Assembly: GCA_900708905.1 (NCBI GenBank)
Contig: CAADRB010000008.1
Span: 1,247,525-1,311,524 of the forward strand
Direction: 5' to 3'
Length of the DNA stretch: 64,000 nt
Origin: Hymenolepis diminuta
Taxonomy: Eukaryota > Platyhelminthes > Cestoda > Cyclophyllidea > Hymenolepididae
Positions 47,740 through 62,744 of the stretch are shown one piece after another. A model generated the notes under the pieces. The model ran no database searches. It was not told the origin of the DNA and was given only the letters and a program-made list of their open reading frames with translations. Both the position numbers and the translations under genes were made by a program. Each line of letters begins with the position of its first letter. The stretch's first letter is position 1.

Positions 47740-47944
47740 TTTTGTTACAACTTTTTTGTTTTCTTTTTCTGCTCTATATCATCGCATTTACTGATATTGG
47801 ATTTTTATACTTTTCGTTGCTGTCATATAATGGAAAATCGATAATTTTTCACCTTAATGTTAATATCAAAAAAACTTTGTTCCCTACGCTAAATGGAAAG
47901 TTAAAACTTCCCGATCCTGTTAGGAGAAGAATTATCAACGCTTA

Positions 47945-48075
47945 ACTTGGATAGTGGAAGGGTATCCTCCAGCCATTCTTATAAAAAATAGAATCGTACC
48001 ACCCATCATGTTGATCTGAATTAACCAGTGGCGCTGCAGTAGGAAGCCTATTGTTAATCCAATACGTTTGTCGTC
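47945..48075 (-). repeat. Family A SINE-like repeat, partial copy
   Basis: GGGTATCCTCCAGCCATTCT and GAATTAACCAGTGGCGCTGC align with the tail and core of the 15575 copy. The head is missing or too diverged. Confidence 0.4.
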
Positions 48076-51000
48076 TAATTATTAAAAACACGGAGATAAA
48101 TAAAATATATATTATACATGTGGGCTTCACAAATTAAAGAATGTGATTTACTCATGAAGACTAATTAATCTTTTTTATCTTGTTGGCAAATCTCAAAGTT
48201 AATATTGTAGTCCAGGAGACGTCATCTATGGAATTTGTAATGGAGAATAGATTGAAAAATCCCCTCGAAAATGCGCATGTCCCGCTCTATTCCATATTAA
48301 TTATTATAAATTCTTTATCAATTTGAACAAATAAAACGATTATTGTTTTAGAATTCACAAATATATAACAATTTGGTAAAAACATTGACCAATTACCTCA
48401 AAACCGCCATTGCGTAGGTGAATTCAGTTTCTCCCATTCGTATGGAATTTGAGTCGTCTCTCATGGGACGGTATTAGAAAAAGTGTAGACATGTAAGCAG
48501 TCACGTGAGGCTACTAAATAATGCCAACAGTAATGACAATATAATTTTAGATATACAAGATAGAAACCTTAACACATCTTTCTCACTCATTCACTTTTTC
48601 GGCTCTGTGGTCACTTAAAACAAATATATCATCAAATACCAAAGATTCAGAGTAAGATCGCTGTCTGGACTTAATTCTTGATAGGAATATGGCCTATTTT
48701 TATCGCATAAAATATGTTACACTTTTTTAATCGCTAGAGTCACAGAGAATGCCAATTTAAATAGGAGGAAACATATCTGTTTAGGGATCAATACAATGGT
48801 CGGTAGCCCATCGGTAAATATATTGCTCATCATTTTCATTACGTATTTCGTGTTCTGAGAAATGATATCAGAGCAAATCAGAAAATTGGGTGAAAGTCTC
48901 CATAAGCATCTCTTTCAAGTTAACTAACTTAAAATCTTCCCCAAAAATGTATTACTTTGATTACTTTCGTACAATTTTAGTAAGCGTTAAATGTGGACCA
49001 TAACTAGTACTCTTATTTTCAGTCACTTCGAAATAATATTCCGACATTACATTAAATTATATATTGAATTAAAATAATTTGTCCGTATGATTATGCAGCG
49101 AACAAATACATATTTGGCTTTATTATTTGAGAAAAGAGAGTTGGCATTTCGGTTTATGGGCTATAGGACTTTCACTTTTTCGCCAATCACAACAGATTGT
49201 AAATATCTGCTGTGATTTCGCGCTGCCTTCTGAATTTCAGTAAGTCTATTCTTTTGCAATACGAATTACCGCAAGCCAATGACTGCCTCCCTCCGAATTT
49301 CAAGATTCAGATACTTGGCTGATTAAATACGATTATCTTTAGTTAAATAAAAAGTGAGCAATCAGTAACTAGGTTCTGATCATTGTTTGTGAAACTGTGA
49401 CCTCTACAATTTGGCAAAATCATTCCTTATTCACTATAAACTCACATAAAATTTGTAGCCAAGCATTTTAAAGGTTGTGAAAATGGAAATAAAATCTGTT
49501 GGATATTCACTCACGATATACTGGTATCCGGTGGGTTAGGAGTAGCTCCAACACATACTAACAGGGGAAAATTTTCATAGGAGTCTAAATACAAATTCTT
49601 TGCAGGAATTTGATTTAAGATTTCATTGAAGAATCCTCTCACCAAGCTCTTCATATAACTCAGCAAGAAGGTTGTTCTGAGATTTACAGTCAGAAGAAAT
49701 TTAAGTCTTTTACAATAATTAAATAATTTATTATTGATTAGGGTAGTTAAAGTAAACACTGCAAATTTACTCAACTTAAAGTATAATTTCTTACGTCACT
49801 GGAAGAGATGTTATTTACCATACCTTATAAGTACGAATTCATACTTATTACTACTTATAAAATTCAAAAATAGTGTAAGTATTAAAATGCAATTCAGCTA
49901 TTTTCTAATCTAGTCAATTTAACTCAGATGGTCTAAATAAATACGAAATAAAATCGAAATCACTTATGTCTCCTTCGTCAAATAAATTCTTCACACGGAT
50001 CAACCAAGACAGATACCAAAGATGACATTTTGACAAAATCATTTAAATTTGTACTTTTAAAATAAAAACGCAAATGATTGGATTTATTTCCGGCTGATTA
50101 ATGAACTATTTCTCTTTAAAAAAGAATGCAGTTGATTGGATACTTATGTGAAGTGTTATCCAACAATAGGTCACCCATACATCTTCTACAAGAGTATCCT
50201 ATATGAGTCTAGAAAAAGATGAATAATTATATCACTATTGTGTCAGTAAAATATTTACAAATAATTAAACAGAGAATCAAGTACCACAAATGCAAAATTC
50301 GAGAATTTCGAAAAGCGAGCTTTAAATTTATGAAAAATTGTTAAACAATCGGACTTAAAGTATATTGGTTCCCAAGTTAGTGCAAAACATTTTTAAACAC
50401 TCCATTTACAATGTACTTACCTTTTTACCTAGTTATGAATGGATAAGTAAACTGGAAGCAGAAGGGAGGGAGAGTAAAAATAAAAACACTTTTTACCTTT
50501 TCAACGAGAGTGATCGGAAAAAACAAAAAAGCACTCAAATTCCATTAAAATTAAGTAAGTTGTCAGCAAAACAGTAGTAGAAGTATCTTATAAGCATTTT
50601 GCTAATTTACAATTTGATCTGATTTGTTTTGTAGCCATAACAAATTACATTCAATTCTATTGCCAATACTCGAAAAAGCACTTTTTACAAACTCCAACTT
50701 CTTCCGATTTGTACATCACAAGGTAATCTTGAGTTCGGAGAGATCATGTGAAAGCCCACATCCAATCGTAAAATGAAATAGCAGTGGTAGCATTATCTAC
50801 TTCTTGTTCACAAATGTTGCTCCACATTTGGTTAATATAAATGAGATCATTTTTTCAATAAAAGGAAAAATAAAAAAATAGTGTCCTTCACTTCTCCATC
50901 GAAATACGTAAAGCTGCTTTGAGAAAAAATATTTTTAAATTTCAGCTCATCGATTTCAAAATTATCCAACCTACACACTAAATAAATGACAGAGAATGCA

Positions 51001-52501
51001 AGAAGCACAACTTGCTGACATCTATGTAAGTCAGTCCAACAGGGGAAAGTGTGGAAAGCTTCCCAATTTAAATATTAAATCAAATTTAACAGAATTTCTA
51101 TTTTTTGAAATGACGATATATTTTGTAATATTTGAATTTAAAAATCTAAAATTGATGAGAAAGAAAAATTAGACGTAATTCTGATTGTGTAATTTTGTTC
51201 AGTTTAAAATAGCACATCTATCTTCGTATTAGTTTAATTAGATATATATGTATATATATACATTCAAATTTATTCCTAGAAAAGAATAAGTAAATGACAA
51301 AATTAATTAATTGATGAGGCATTTTATAGTTACCACTATTTTCAAAAAGTCAAATTTCGCATAGGTTTCAAAAACTCAAATAGGCAAATAATTCAGTTTA
51401 GAAGTTACAGAGTGGACCGAATAAATGCCTGCCTTCTAGAAAGTAATCGAAATAAAATATTTACTTAATGTCATGGCGCTTTATCAAATGCTCAGATATG
51501 CTTGTAATTATTTTTAAAAATTTTCTACTGCAATATTCTGTCGAAACTACATTGGCAATTTTACATATCAATTTTTAAAAAAATATTGTTTTTCTTTAAA
51601 AGTGCAAGGGATTTAAAGTAAAACTTTCAAAAAACACTAGTCTTATCCTTAAGTATCATATTGCTAAGTCTTAGGTAATTCTAAAGAATAAAAATTTAAA
51701 AAATGAACCTTCGAAATTTGTGCAATCAATATAAAGAAAGGAATATCTTTGAGTTCAACTTTGTTTAATTCATCTTTAAACAATTATTCGCTCTAGTTTA
51801 AAATGACACAGAGTAAATGTAGGAAGCGATTGAGTTTCATTATCGGTTAAAAATTTTTTTAAAAATTTTGCCACCTACGCTTCCCAAAAAGTTTTCATTT
51901 AAAAGAGCATTTTATTAATGTTAAATTTTAATAAATTTTAAAAATCAATGCTGATTATTGATTGATAGCAAACTTAATATGATTACATTTTTAATTATAC
52001 TTTTATACCAATAAAGTGAATGAATTTTAATTTTAATATTTCACATTTACGTTTTTGTATAAAAACTTGCTTCTCTTTTAAAATATAATTGTCCACGTCC
52101 AATTTTAAAAACATGAAAAATTTAAAAATAGTGATGCCTTTCCCCATAAAGTTATTTCGGTCAAATACAGTGCTAATCCAGCGATTTTACTTCAGAATTC
52201 CAAACGTACAATCATATGCCCAATGTAAGTAGATTTATAAATAATAAATCATAATAATGCTACTGACTGCCAAAGGTGAGAGTTGCATCTTTAGAAAATA
52301 AAAGCTTCTCTCATTTAATATGAGTCCGGAAGAGCCGATCAATTTTATCACTATGGAGTTAGGAAAAACTGTGTTGTTTAAATTCATGACTATGTCGAGG
52401 ATTTTAAAGTTGCATATCCAGTCGATTTAAATAAACATTGAATTTATAATCTCATTTTTAGCAATTAATAAATTAGAAGTTGCTTATTTAAAATAATTAA
52501 C
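48076..52501. other. AT-rich intergenic stretch, nothing recognised
   Basis: There are many short open frames of 60-90 codons, but their translations are lysine-, asparagine- and phenylalanine-rich with no motif. No element ends or repeat copies were identified. Confidence 0.4.
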
Positions 52502-52746
52502 ATGCATCTAAGGTATTTGATTTGTCTCCTAGCTGTTTTTCAGGTTCTTGTCTATCTTCTGCCAAACTTCAGCCCGAAAATAGGATAGAGAGAAAAGGCA
52601 AAAGAGTGGTGAATAGAATTTATTTGAGGATTAGAGATCAAGAAAAAGAGGTAGATGATAAAGTAATGGATGACTATGGAGATGTGGATAACAGATGGGA
52701 AGAGCGTGCCGGAGATGGTATTTTTAATCAGGAAAGTATGGAATAA
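52502..52746 (+). other. Possible secreted-peptide gene or terminal exon, frame-disrupted
   Basis: The ATG at 52502 starts a hydrophobic leader (MHLRYLICLLAVFQVLVYLL) that ends at a TAG at 52586-52588. A neighbouring frame, open from 52501, continues with QPENRIERKGKRVVNRIYLR then a very acidic tail to TAA at 52744-52746. It contains a KGKR site of the kind cut in prohormones. The two halves are in different frames. Alternatively TTTTTCAG at 52543 is an acceptor and only the second half is a terminal exon in phase 1. No family is recognised. Confidence 0.22.
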
Positions 52747-53039
52747 AGGTGAATGTTTTAGAGGCGATGACATCAATATCGGAAACCATTTACCAACTGC
52801 CTCATTAATCTTATCCAAGGTTGAGCCGCTTAATTCATCGAAACCGTTTCTACAACTGTCGTCTTGTTTTTGGTCAAAATTCAAAATGCGTGAACTATTT
52901 TTCAGTTTGATCGTGGGAGTCACAGTCACCGTTGGAGAGATTCAACAATGTTTTCTTGAAGGAAGATTGCGATCGCGTTCATGGTTAGACCACATCACTG
53001 AGGTAATTGTCATGGATATGACCAAGATAAAATTTTAAA

Positions 53040-55384
53040 TCAAGGAATATTTATTTCATTTGGTTATTAAATATATTCCTCAACGTTTAAAATGAATATT
53101 GGATAAGGCTACACAATTATCATAAAGTATCTTGCAAAACAAAGGGAACCTGGTAAAATAATTCAGGCATCATTTCAAAAATGTTTCTCCATTTGATATG
53201 TATGAACAATAGATTTTACAGAAGCCTTAAAAATAACCATATAATAATGTAATTTTTTAAATTATAAATGCTGTTTGGTCAAGATTTGTTCAATAATATT
53301 ACGAAAACGTCAATTCTGATACAGATTTCTCTAATAAAATCGTTTACGTATTGCTGGTAGTTTACTGTGTTTACCATATATATATATATATATTGAACAT
53401 GGATATTTAAGTCCCCATTCAATAAAAGTTATGGAGTTATTAAAGCATAAATGTAATCGAAATATTAATGTCATAAGAAATTTCATTCAAATTCAAATCT
53501 TCGCTTGTGCCAACCATCATATAATTTAATTGTCCGGAATAAATAACAAAGAATGAAGTGTGTGAGAACAAAATACCCTTTCCGCATTTGAAACCATGGA
53601 GAAATCTTTGTTCCAAGGCCGAAAGCATCTCGTTTATCTTTTATTTTCTTTCTAAAAATTGTATACTGAAGACAAAATACTTCCTGTTCAAGTCGCATCA
53701 TTGGAATATTCTTTTGTTTATACGGACTAAATATAATGATATATTTAAAATCGTAAAGATTATATATATTTTTCACGATACGTGTTTCACTTATATTAAC
53801 TTTAACCAGTTTCAAATACTGTATATTTGTTAAAGTTTGCTTAATTACAAGGCCGTTGCTTTGGTATAATTAGATTAAATGCTCGAAAACTAAACAGTTA
53901 ACTCATTATTGAGTTTCTAAATTTTTCGGCTATTTTGGGAGACTAATAAAACTAAAGCAATAAATTTTTATCACCCTTGTTCATAATATTTAAACTATGC
54001 ATTTTTTGAAACAGGCGTCATCCTCACGTACTAAATGAGTTTTTTCATTAAAATGATACAATTTTTTAATCTGCGTTTCTAAAATATTTTTCCATTTATT
54101 TGAAGATTGCGGTTATCTCCTTTATTTTCTTTGATCATTTAATAGGCATAAATGGGATAATTTCAAAATAAACCACCACGTTTAAAATTTCCCTTTTCGT
54201 TTCAATCAGTCTGCAGCAAAATGGGATCCAGGTGCATTTGATGAAATGCGTATAAATTAAGGATAATTGTGTAAAGTGGTTCATTAAAAAAGTGATTTAA
54301 TAAAATGGAAAGTTAAAAGATATTAGAAGAAACTTCAAGGTCGTTGATTTCTATTTATGTTACACACATAAATGTAAATTTGCCTTAAAAAATATTCCAA
54401 ATAAAATTATGTTAGTGGAAATGCCCTGGCATAATTTTTTGAGGAAATTGGATATATTTTATTCTTCAATTGAAAATGAGCTAGGCCTACCTTATTTATT
54501 TAATAAATTTAAAATATGTCTAAAAAATATTTTGGAATGTCATATGAACAAAATTTTTCAAGGTAATTTAATAATATGTTAAAATACCAAAAATAAATAG
54601 CAAATCTGGTCATTTTAGGTATCTTTTACTCTCCTTAATAAAGGCTTTTGCTGTAATGGAATTATATGAATTTCTAGAGGATTAAAATTGTTTTTATCTT
54701 AAGTTTTGCTTTACAAATTTATTTATTCAATACCTAGAATGGCCCTCGCCACATGAACGGTTGTTAGTAAACAAAGCAAAATTTCAATCAATAAATTGAT
54801 TTTTCAAAATATTAAAAAATAAAATTCGTAGTTTAGAGTGTACAGACCATAAACTTTACATTTATTTTACCTCAAAATTTAATTTTTATCTGGAAAAATT
54901 ACTTTAAAGCACATATGTGCCGAACGTTTTAAATCGGAATATGGAGCAAATATTAAATAATTCTTCTTTATTGTTAATTGATATTTTGTGTAATTTAAAA
55001 TTTATTGATTATATTAGTCAGTATGCATCAATATTATAGCAAATGAAACAACTTGGAATTTTAATACAAATACAGTTAAAGATTGATACAACAATATCAA
55101 TACAAATCAAATTTATGATTGATAATTATATTAAATTTTATGATCCTGAAAAGTTATTAATCTCATTCAAAAATAATTATAAATGTATTAACAGCCATAA
55201 AACATATTATTAAGAGGAAAAACATAATGAATTATGATATTGAGTAAAAACCTTCCATTTAAGACACAAAAATTTTATACTTTATTCCCCGACTTATTTA
55301 AAGTTTTTCGTAAAATTTTTATTTTCGAGGATAAAATGATACGTCTAATAATTAACGAGCACTCCTGTGAAAAACTAGAATTCA
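53040..55384. other. AT-rich intergenic stretch, nothing recognised
   Basis: Apart from the AT microsatellite, this holds only chance-like short open frames on both strands, including overlapping ones at 53440-53833. Confidence 0.4.
53376..53393. repeat. (AT)9 microsatellite
   Basis: Uninterrupted AT dinucleotides. Shorter TA runs occur at about 32881-32892, 33885-33899 and 51242-51260. Confidence 0.85.
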
Positions 55385-55500
55385 GCTTTTTTATTATTAT
55401 CCAGACTTAACTATTGTTGTTGGCCGCTGCGCTTATTGGATGTGCATCAATGGACATCGAAGGCACAATTTTCTGCTTACCACTGACTCGTTTTGAAAGC
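55385..55500 (-). repeat. Family A SINE-like repeat, partial copy
   Basis: Core CTTAACTATTGTTGTTGGCC and GGATGTGCATCAATGGACAT, with ACCACTGACTCG at the head end, align with the 15575 copy. Confidence 0.4.
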
Positions 55501-58500
55501 ATTTTAAACGATCTAAGACTAGTTTAGCGTTATAATTCGTTATGAATTACAGTTTTAAATGAATTTTTTTTAGCGAGTAACATAATAAATATTAGTAAAA
55601 AGCAAATAGACTTCGTTTCTGCCCAGGAAAAAAAGGAGATTGAACTGGCCATTTCACTTGAAAATTGGTCGCCTTATTTATTCATTGGATATAATGTATG
55701 CAATAAAAATATTGATTTTATCTATACTGGCCCCTTCCAGGAGAAACCAGCACAAAAATTTTAACAGGAAATTAAATCTATATAACATCTTTCAGTTAAT
55801 AATTTTACCTTATACATGAACATGAAGAAAATAATATTAAAACAGAAAACTGTAACCAATGGAAAGCAATGGAAACCAATGGAAAAAGACAATATTTTAT
55901 TAATCAACAAAGATCAGTTATTAAAATAGAAGTGATAAAGAGTCAGAGCTTTATCCTAGGTTTCACCCATTTGTCTAATTAAATTACTCATCCCTTCCAG
56001 TTCTTGTGTTTTGAAGTTCTAATGACCGGATTTGACCACCAAAGGTACATAGTGAGTTGCTTCCCAGATGTTCAGGAGTTATAAACTAGTTGAACAAATG
56101 GATGATTGATCATACCAACCAGGTTTACCTACATTCTGTAACATCCAAAAGAGCAGCTATTTGATATTACTTCTCAAGAAATTAGTAATATTTCGGCTAC
56201 TCCTAGATCGTCAACTAATTCAAATGGTTCAAAAAATAACACTGCCAGACCATGAATTTAGTCTTTTTATCTGGGAGAAAAAAATAATTCAATATGAACA
56301 TAAATGCATTCAAATATGCATACAAATAGATTTTATATTCTGACATAAAATTTACAGTTCTCATTAAACATAATTTTAATTAATACTTTCAGATTTGCAT
56401 TAAATGCTGATGTACTTACTCTGTCCCAGTTAGCGTCAGAGCAGTAATTGGTTTCCTATACCAAGTAAACGCACCAACAATACATTATAATTAACTCACA
56501 TAACATCAATACAAACAAGGACATTTGAGTCATAAATTCGCTTGGATTTTCTGCTGCCAAAAGTTGCGTACATTACTTTACGGACTTGGTACGTTGATGT
56601 ACCCTGAGCGTGGTTCACCAAGATAGGAAAAGCGACTTTCGACAGTGTATGAGAAAATAAACTATTAGATTTAATATAATAATTACTTCAAAAGGGTTTA
56701 GAGTTTTGTTGATTTGAATGACAAGGGATCAGTTAGTGTCCATTACTAAGATTTGGGCGTAAAGTTTTCAAGTGTTCAATAAAACATTTATGGAAGTGAT
56801 ATAGCGATCTATTTTTGGAATTTTCCTCAAATTAAAAATTTCATCTAAATTTCTTAATCATGTCATAAAAATTTCATTTATATATCCTAAATATATTTTA
56901 TTATTTTGAGTTTTCTCGACTCTAATATCCGGTTTGTCAACTGAGGTTTGGTGTGTCACACATGACCTGCGATCAAGCCACATAAACTGCATCAGGTACA
57001 CAAAGTTTGGTGCTGAGTCAGTATGCACTGACTGATCGAACGTTGGCAGTAGTCTAATCCGACATTTATCTCCAAATTTAAAAAGCATTCCTTATCAAAC
57101 ACGCAAATCATCTTCAGCGTAGACTGCATGTGCCTTACGCTTCTCACTCATTACCTTCTATCTCTTACAGACTGCTCCATATTTCCTAGTCTCTTTTCTC
57201 CAGTTGAAGACCGCTACTATTGAAAATTGTAACTATCATCCTTTCTATCCCTTTTTCGTAGTTATGACTGGTAGTAAATAAAAGGTACTGCCCAAAGAAT
57301 AACTAAAGGACCAAAGTCAGATACCTTAGCTGCTAGCTCTCCTTCTAAATAAAACAGAAGTAAAACATTGGAGATTCGTCCTCGGAAAGTAAGACTTTCA
57401 CTGCAACTGATTTGCGATTTGTCCTGATAGCTTCAGAAAAATTAAGAAGGTTTAACTTTACTTCCGATATCCCATATTTTACTAACCAGATAAAATTTGC
57501 TCGATATCAGAAGAAAATTTTCATCTCATAATGTTCAATGCTACCAAAAATAGTTGTTTTAATAATCTAATTACTGCAGTTTTTTATGCAAAAATAAATT
57601 TAAACTTACACCTTTGATACTGGCTAAAATGTTGAACTTAACATTTCTTAATGAACAGTGTTTACTCGATCTCAAAACCAGGGGTTATGGGGATCTGGAC
57701 TAAATTTATGAGCAGTAGAAGTAATTTAACTTCAAAAGATTATTGTACCTAGCGCACTGAAGTATCCTCAGCAGTGCAATTAATTTTAATTGCAATCCTG
57801 TTTGCTAGACACAGTGTGAAATCTGGTACTTTGGTTAGTCGTGGCCAGCAGCAGGTAAATTCAGTTTTAAATGTAGTTTCAAAAAAATGTAAAAAGGGGT
57901 TATAAAAGAAGAAGGCTTTAAATTTTTAATAAAATTGCAATGGAATGGAAAATGTATTAACTAAAGCATGTAAATCTTATTTAACTGCCCATATTTACAG
58001 TGAGAATATGAAATAATGCAATACAAATTAGATTGAATTGATAAAATTTTCAATAAGTCTGAAATTGAACTTCGAACAAAATATGAAAAATTTTGCAATT
58101 TTGAAAAGACAATGTAGAGCCTAACAACATTAGAACGATCTTTACCTTTCAATTTTTCTTTTCAGAAAATTTTTTAATATTCCAAATCCAAGGTGACTGG
58201 TTGCACAACTGACGAAGTACACTGCTAGTATTTTGTTTATGCAAATGAGCTGTGCAAAATTTAATACCTGTTGTACAACAGAAGATTTACTGGGGAACAA
58301 ATTTACAAATGATAAATGAAACATGCTAAATTTTTTCTTTCAAACTCATCTGTCAGCCACGATAGTTTATCTATTCTTAGCAGTTAAACTGCCAATTCAA
58401 AAACGATATCCACGAAGTAAACGAAAAACAGACAATGTCAAAACTAATTAAATTTTTTGGTTGAAAATAAACAATAAATACTTGGTATTAGAATTTTAAA

Positions 58501-61500
58501 TATTAGATTAAACTGAACAGCCGTTTAACTGTAGCAGTTAAAATTGGACTAGTGAAAAACCCTTTTATTAAACTTTGCAACAAGAGGTTGCCTTCAGTGC
58601 TTTAAAAAGCACACAAGTCTGGTTTATGGCAATAAAAATGGAGTAGAAAGTTGATCTTTGTGCGTTGAAAATGACAGGCAGTACGGCTGTTCTCAGTCAC
58701 TATGGAAATAATCTCTCATGCCATATTAAAACCTTAAAATATAACAAATGTGTGAAGAAAACTTAGATCTCTATTTTCTTTCGAAATTTAATTAAAATAT
58801 CATTTTTATCACAGAAATTTTATTGCTCCTCTTTCTTGGTGGAGATATGTGTATCGAAAATATGCGAAAAATATTCAGTTATAAATTTTTCTTTTGATTG
58901 ATCAGTGATATAAAATTAAAATAAGTTATTCTAATAGGCAATATTAATTACCACCATAAAAAGAGTACGCATTAATAAATCAAACAAATTTTGGTAGAAC
59001 TCTTTTCTTGAAAAATCTTATTAATTTTAATGTTTTCAATTAAATTTTTCAATCTAATGAAATTATTTCAGACGTTGTCAGTAGACATAAGTTCATTTAC
59101 CATCAAAAGTGGCATCGTTGAACTAAATAGCTGAATGTCTTCTTATCTCAAAAGTACACGATCATTTGCAATTCAAGTAAAATCCTAGTTAGATTTTCAC
59201 TTTTTAAGTTATTAATAAGAATTTTTCTTTATTTCTTACGGTTTCATTTATTACTTAGTAAATATTTATGTAATAATAAAAGTTATTTAAATTAATCATC
59301 CTCTTTGAAAAGCAGTGAATTTGATATATGTTAGAAAGGCGCCTGAATTACCTTGTTGGAGGTAGATGAACTATCGACATCCCACTAAATCTAAGCCTTC
59401 AGAAATGTGCTTAACTTAATGGATTTAAGTATAATTTTATTCAAATTTACGATTTCAAAATTATAAAAGGACTTTCAGCAGGTTCTGTTTTCAGGCCAAA
59501 CTGACCTGAGATATTGAAAATAGAAGTCGGAATTGGTAAACAAAATTTTCGGTCTGTTATTAGATTAATAAAATCATAAATAAAATTGAGCCAACTAAAA
59601 TTTATTTCTCAAAAACTAAGATCAATTCATCTACTCAACAAAAATTTCTCATTGTTGAAATTTTGCTTCGAAAATTATTTTTATTGATAGTCTAATATAC
59701 TTATTTAAAATAAGTTGGCGAAAAGAGCCGCAAATGAGTGCGATGAAAGAAAAGCACTTTAAAGGGAACTAAAAATTTTTTGAAAATATTGAGAACATCA
59801 AATAAATTTGTCTCAGTTTGAGCTCTCCGAGTTTTAAGAATTGGTTTCATGATTGTCAGTTAAGAAAACTAAATATTTATACATGCAAACTAAGATTTCA
59901 TTCAACACCAACTTGATGCTTCTAAACGTAGTGTAAAGGAAGTTGCGAAGAATATTTTCAGACATTTTGTCTTCTGAAAGAAAAATTTGTTGCTCATTTA
60001 GAAATTGTTGAACCCGTTTAATTTGCACGGATAATACTACAGAAGATACATTGCAGATAATATTTTATTAGTAAATAATAACCGTACTTTCCAAATCCCA
60101 ATAAAATTTAAAATAAATTTTAAATATAGTTAAATAACATCAACCTATTCCAAACCAAAGGATGCTGGTATGTATAATTACAGTTCTGAAAAAACATTGG
60201 ATCGTATTTTGTTTTGTTTTACCAATAGGTTGCCTTGTAACTCATAAATTAGATCAACTGCTAACTTTCTATTCCATTGTGTGACAAACTTGCTCTTCCG
60301 CACGCAATTGCGATGTGTAACCGAACACACCGGTTCATGATATCCATACCTTTCCCCTACTCCTCTTTCCACCCTCTGTGGTTATCCAATTGACCTCTAA
60401 TCCACCACAACTGGAGCTCTTCTGATTTTTAAAAGGTCATGGTATCCTATTAGTCCTAAATTCAACAGATTTAAAACGGATAACTCAAAGCCATACTTAT
60501 TCAGATTATGAAGGCAGCCGTAATGGGGGTTAACGCTACTTAAAATGTACCAATGAATTACTAGGTTTATCAAGGCCTTACCTTAAATTTAAGAAATTGT
60601 GGTTAACATATTCCGAACCAGATTTTATGAAATGAAATAAATCTCACGGAAATTTTGTAAAATAAGGAAGCGTGACGAAGTTAAATTTGGGGAAGTTTGT
60701 GACGGATCAAACTATGATTGAAATCCTAAATCGCGTCTTTTTCAAAAAATAAGTTTAATATACGAAGCTTGCATTGAGACCTTGGCTAAAATTCACCATC
60801 TAACCTTTTCTAATTTAACAAGTAATACAGTAGTGTTTAACTAAATAATGTTATCACAGTTTTTTATCGTAATGCACAAAATTTGGGCTAAATCCTTGCA
60901 CAAATAATCAAGAAATTTATTCAAGACAGGAGGATCCGTCAACAGAGAGCGTCACGTTTTTTAAATACCTCAGAGAGACTTATGATCATTGCTTTTGGAA
61001 ACAATAGGAAATATGATCCTGAATATAGTCAGTGCGAGATTAGTTGTACGAAAAAGTCACAGATCTTATTGAATTCAATAAATCATACATATATGTTCAA
61101 ATTATCAAAATGATTTTTGAGCCCAAGTACTGGTACTTTAAATTTAACTGGCAAAATAATACATTTAATAAAAATTTAATCGACCCTAATTTGCCTAAAT
61201 TTACTCTTTTCAAAGGAGGTATTTTAATACTCTTTAAAGACTAATAGAAAAATTTCTGACTGAGTCCTCTCTAGGAAAGCACATGCATTTGGTTAATCAG
61301 CGGTATTGCTTAATTAAATTAAAGAATAGTGTGAATGATTTTCGCAACTTCAGACTTGCAGTTAATACATTTTTAAATTAAACTAGTATGAATGCAATAC
61401 TGCCTCAATGAATAGCCCCAACTCGATGAACCGATAAAATCCACTATGAACGTCTGGTTGCCGACAGTGGGATAAATAAAAATAATGCCTATGAAGAAGT

Positions 61501-62744
61501 AAAATTGATAATTTTATTGTATATAAGTAATTTATTTAACTAAACATAAATATTATACATCAAATGTTTAATAAATTTTACAAATGAATGTCCTATAAGC
61601 CGTTTATACTTTGTGAATTTAAAAGCAAAATTGAAAACTTTAGCTGTTTTAATGAAATGAGCTCTTTTAGTTGTCCTCAATTTTGATCCAGAAAAACGGA
61701 AATGGTAATGAATGCCTCATTTGTTTGAAATAATTATTATTTGCTTTTGCATTCACATTTATCTTGTTCAGAATTGTTCATGAGAAAATGAGGCATGTTT
61801 GACAACTTTTTGAAGGTAAAATTTAATAAATGTTCCAAATGACCGGAGAGTGATATGCACACAAATTTACTTTCAAGATGTAAGTTTTCAAAAATTTGCT
61901 TATTTTTTATAGCTTTATTTTTAAATAATCGGGCGAAATTATAATGAGTATTCCAAAGGAAACAAATTTGTTAGACAAACAATTACAACTATTATTTTAA
62001 CATAATTTTCATAGCATGCCTTGGGTAATTGGGCTCTCTTAGAAATTTTAAAAAATATTTCCTTAGTTTAAATAGTTTTAATTAGCGTTTTTAATTTTAC
62101 TTATTTATTGGAAAATTTAAAGTGAATTTACCTTTTTTTAAAATGAATGTAGTAATTGGCAAAAACACAGTGGAATGTATTAGCAGATTATTTTCGTGAT
62201 CTCAATTAATATACGTTTTGTCTCATTTGTTGTAACAGCGATGGCTTTTTAGTAACATTGCAATTGCTTCAGTTTCGATATTTTTGAACATTAATGAATA
62301 AAAAAATCAAATTTTTATTTCAAATTCGTTTAATAATATGCAAAAATACATGTGAAGAATGAAGAAGAATGGCTTTGCACTGGATCATAATAAGAGATAC
62401 AAGCTACGTCTTGAAAACGTTCAGACTATTCAAAAATTCTTTAGGAAACAAAACAAAAGTTTTTTTATATTTTTTGGAAATCTAAACTATATAGGAAAAT
62501 TTTAAATGTATTTCTTTAATTATTTGTTGTATTTGTCCTCAAGAAATTGGAAAAATTGAAAAACATGCCCGTTCATACGAATGTGAAAAAGATATCATTA
62601 ATATTATAAATGAAAGTGAACTTTTGTGAGTGCCAAGTTAAGAATAGAAAGTTCTTGTGTGATAATTTTAACTAGTTCCGCTACGTTCTACCTATAAACT
62701 TCTCAAGCCCTTTAAAAAAATTGTTCAGAGCACTTGGCTTGGAT
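55501..62744. other. AT-rich intergenic stretch, nothing recognised
   Basis: Very AT-rich, with a few less AT-biased islands (about 56990-57340 and 60290-60420) that show no protein or RNA family I can name. It also contains the short tandem repeat at 55854. Confidence 0.4.
55854..55885 (+). repeat. Short tandem repeat, three units
   Basis: Three imperfect 10-base units of the type CAATGGAAAC in a row. Confidence 0.6.

Noticed and set aside
52552..52929. A 125-codon minus-strand frame
   Set aside because: It lacks an ATG start, overlaps the plus-strand candidate, and its second half is a hydrophobic string without motif. It may be a shadow, though its first half looks mildly protein-like.
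53440..53833. Overlapping frames of 62-110 codons on both strands
   Set aside because: Both strands are open because stops are sparse locally. Translations are Ile/Lys/Phe-rich with no motif.
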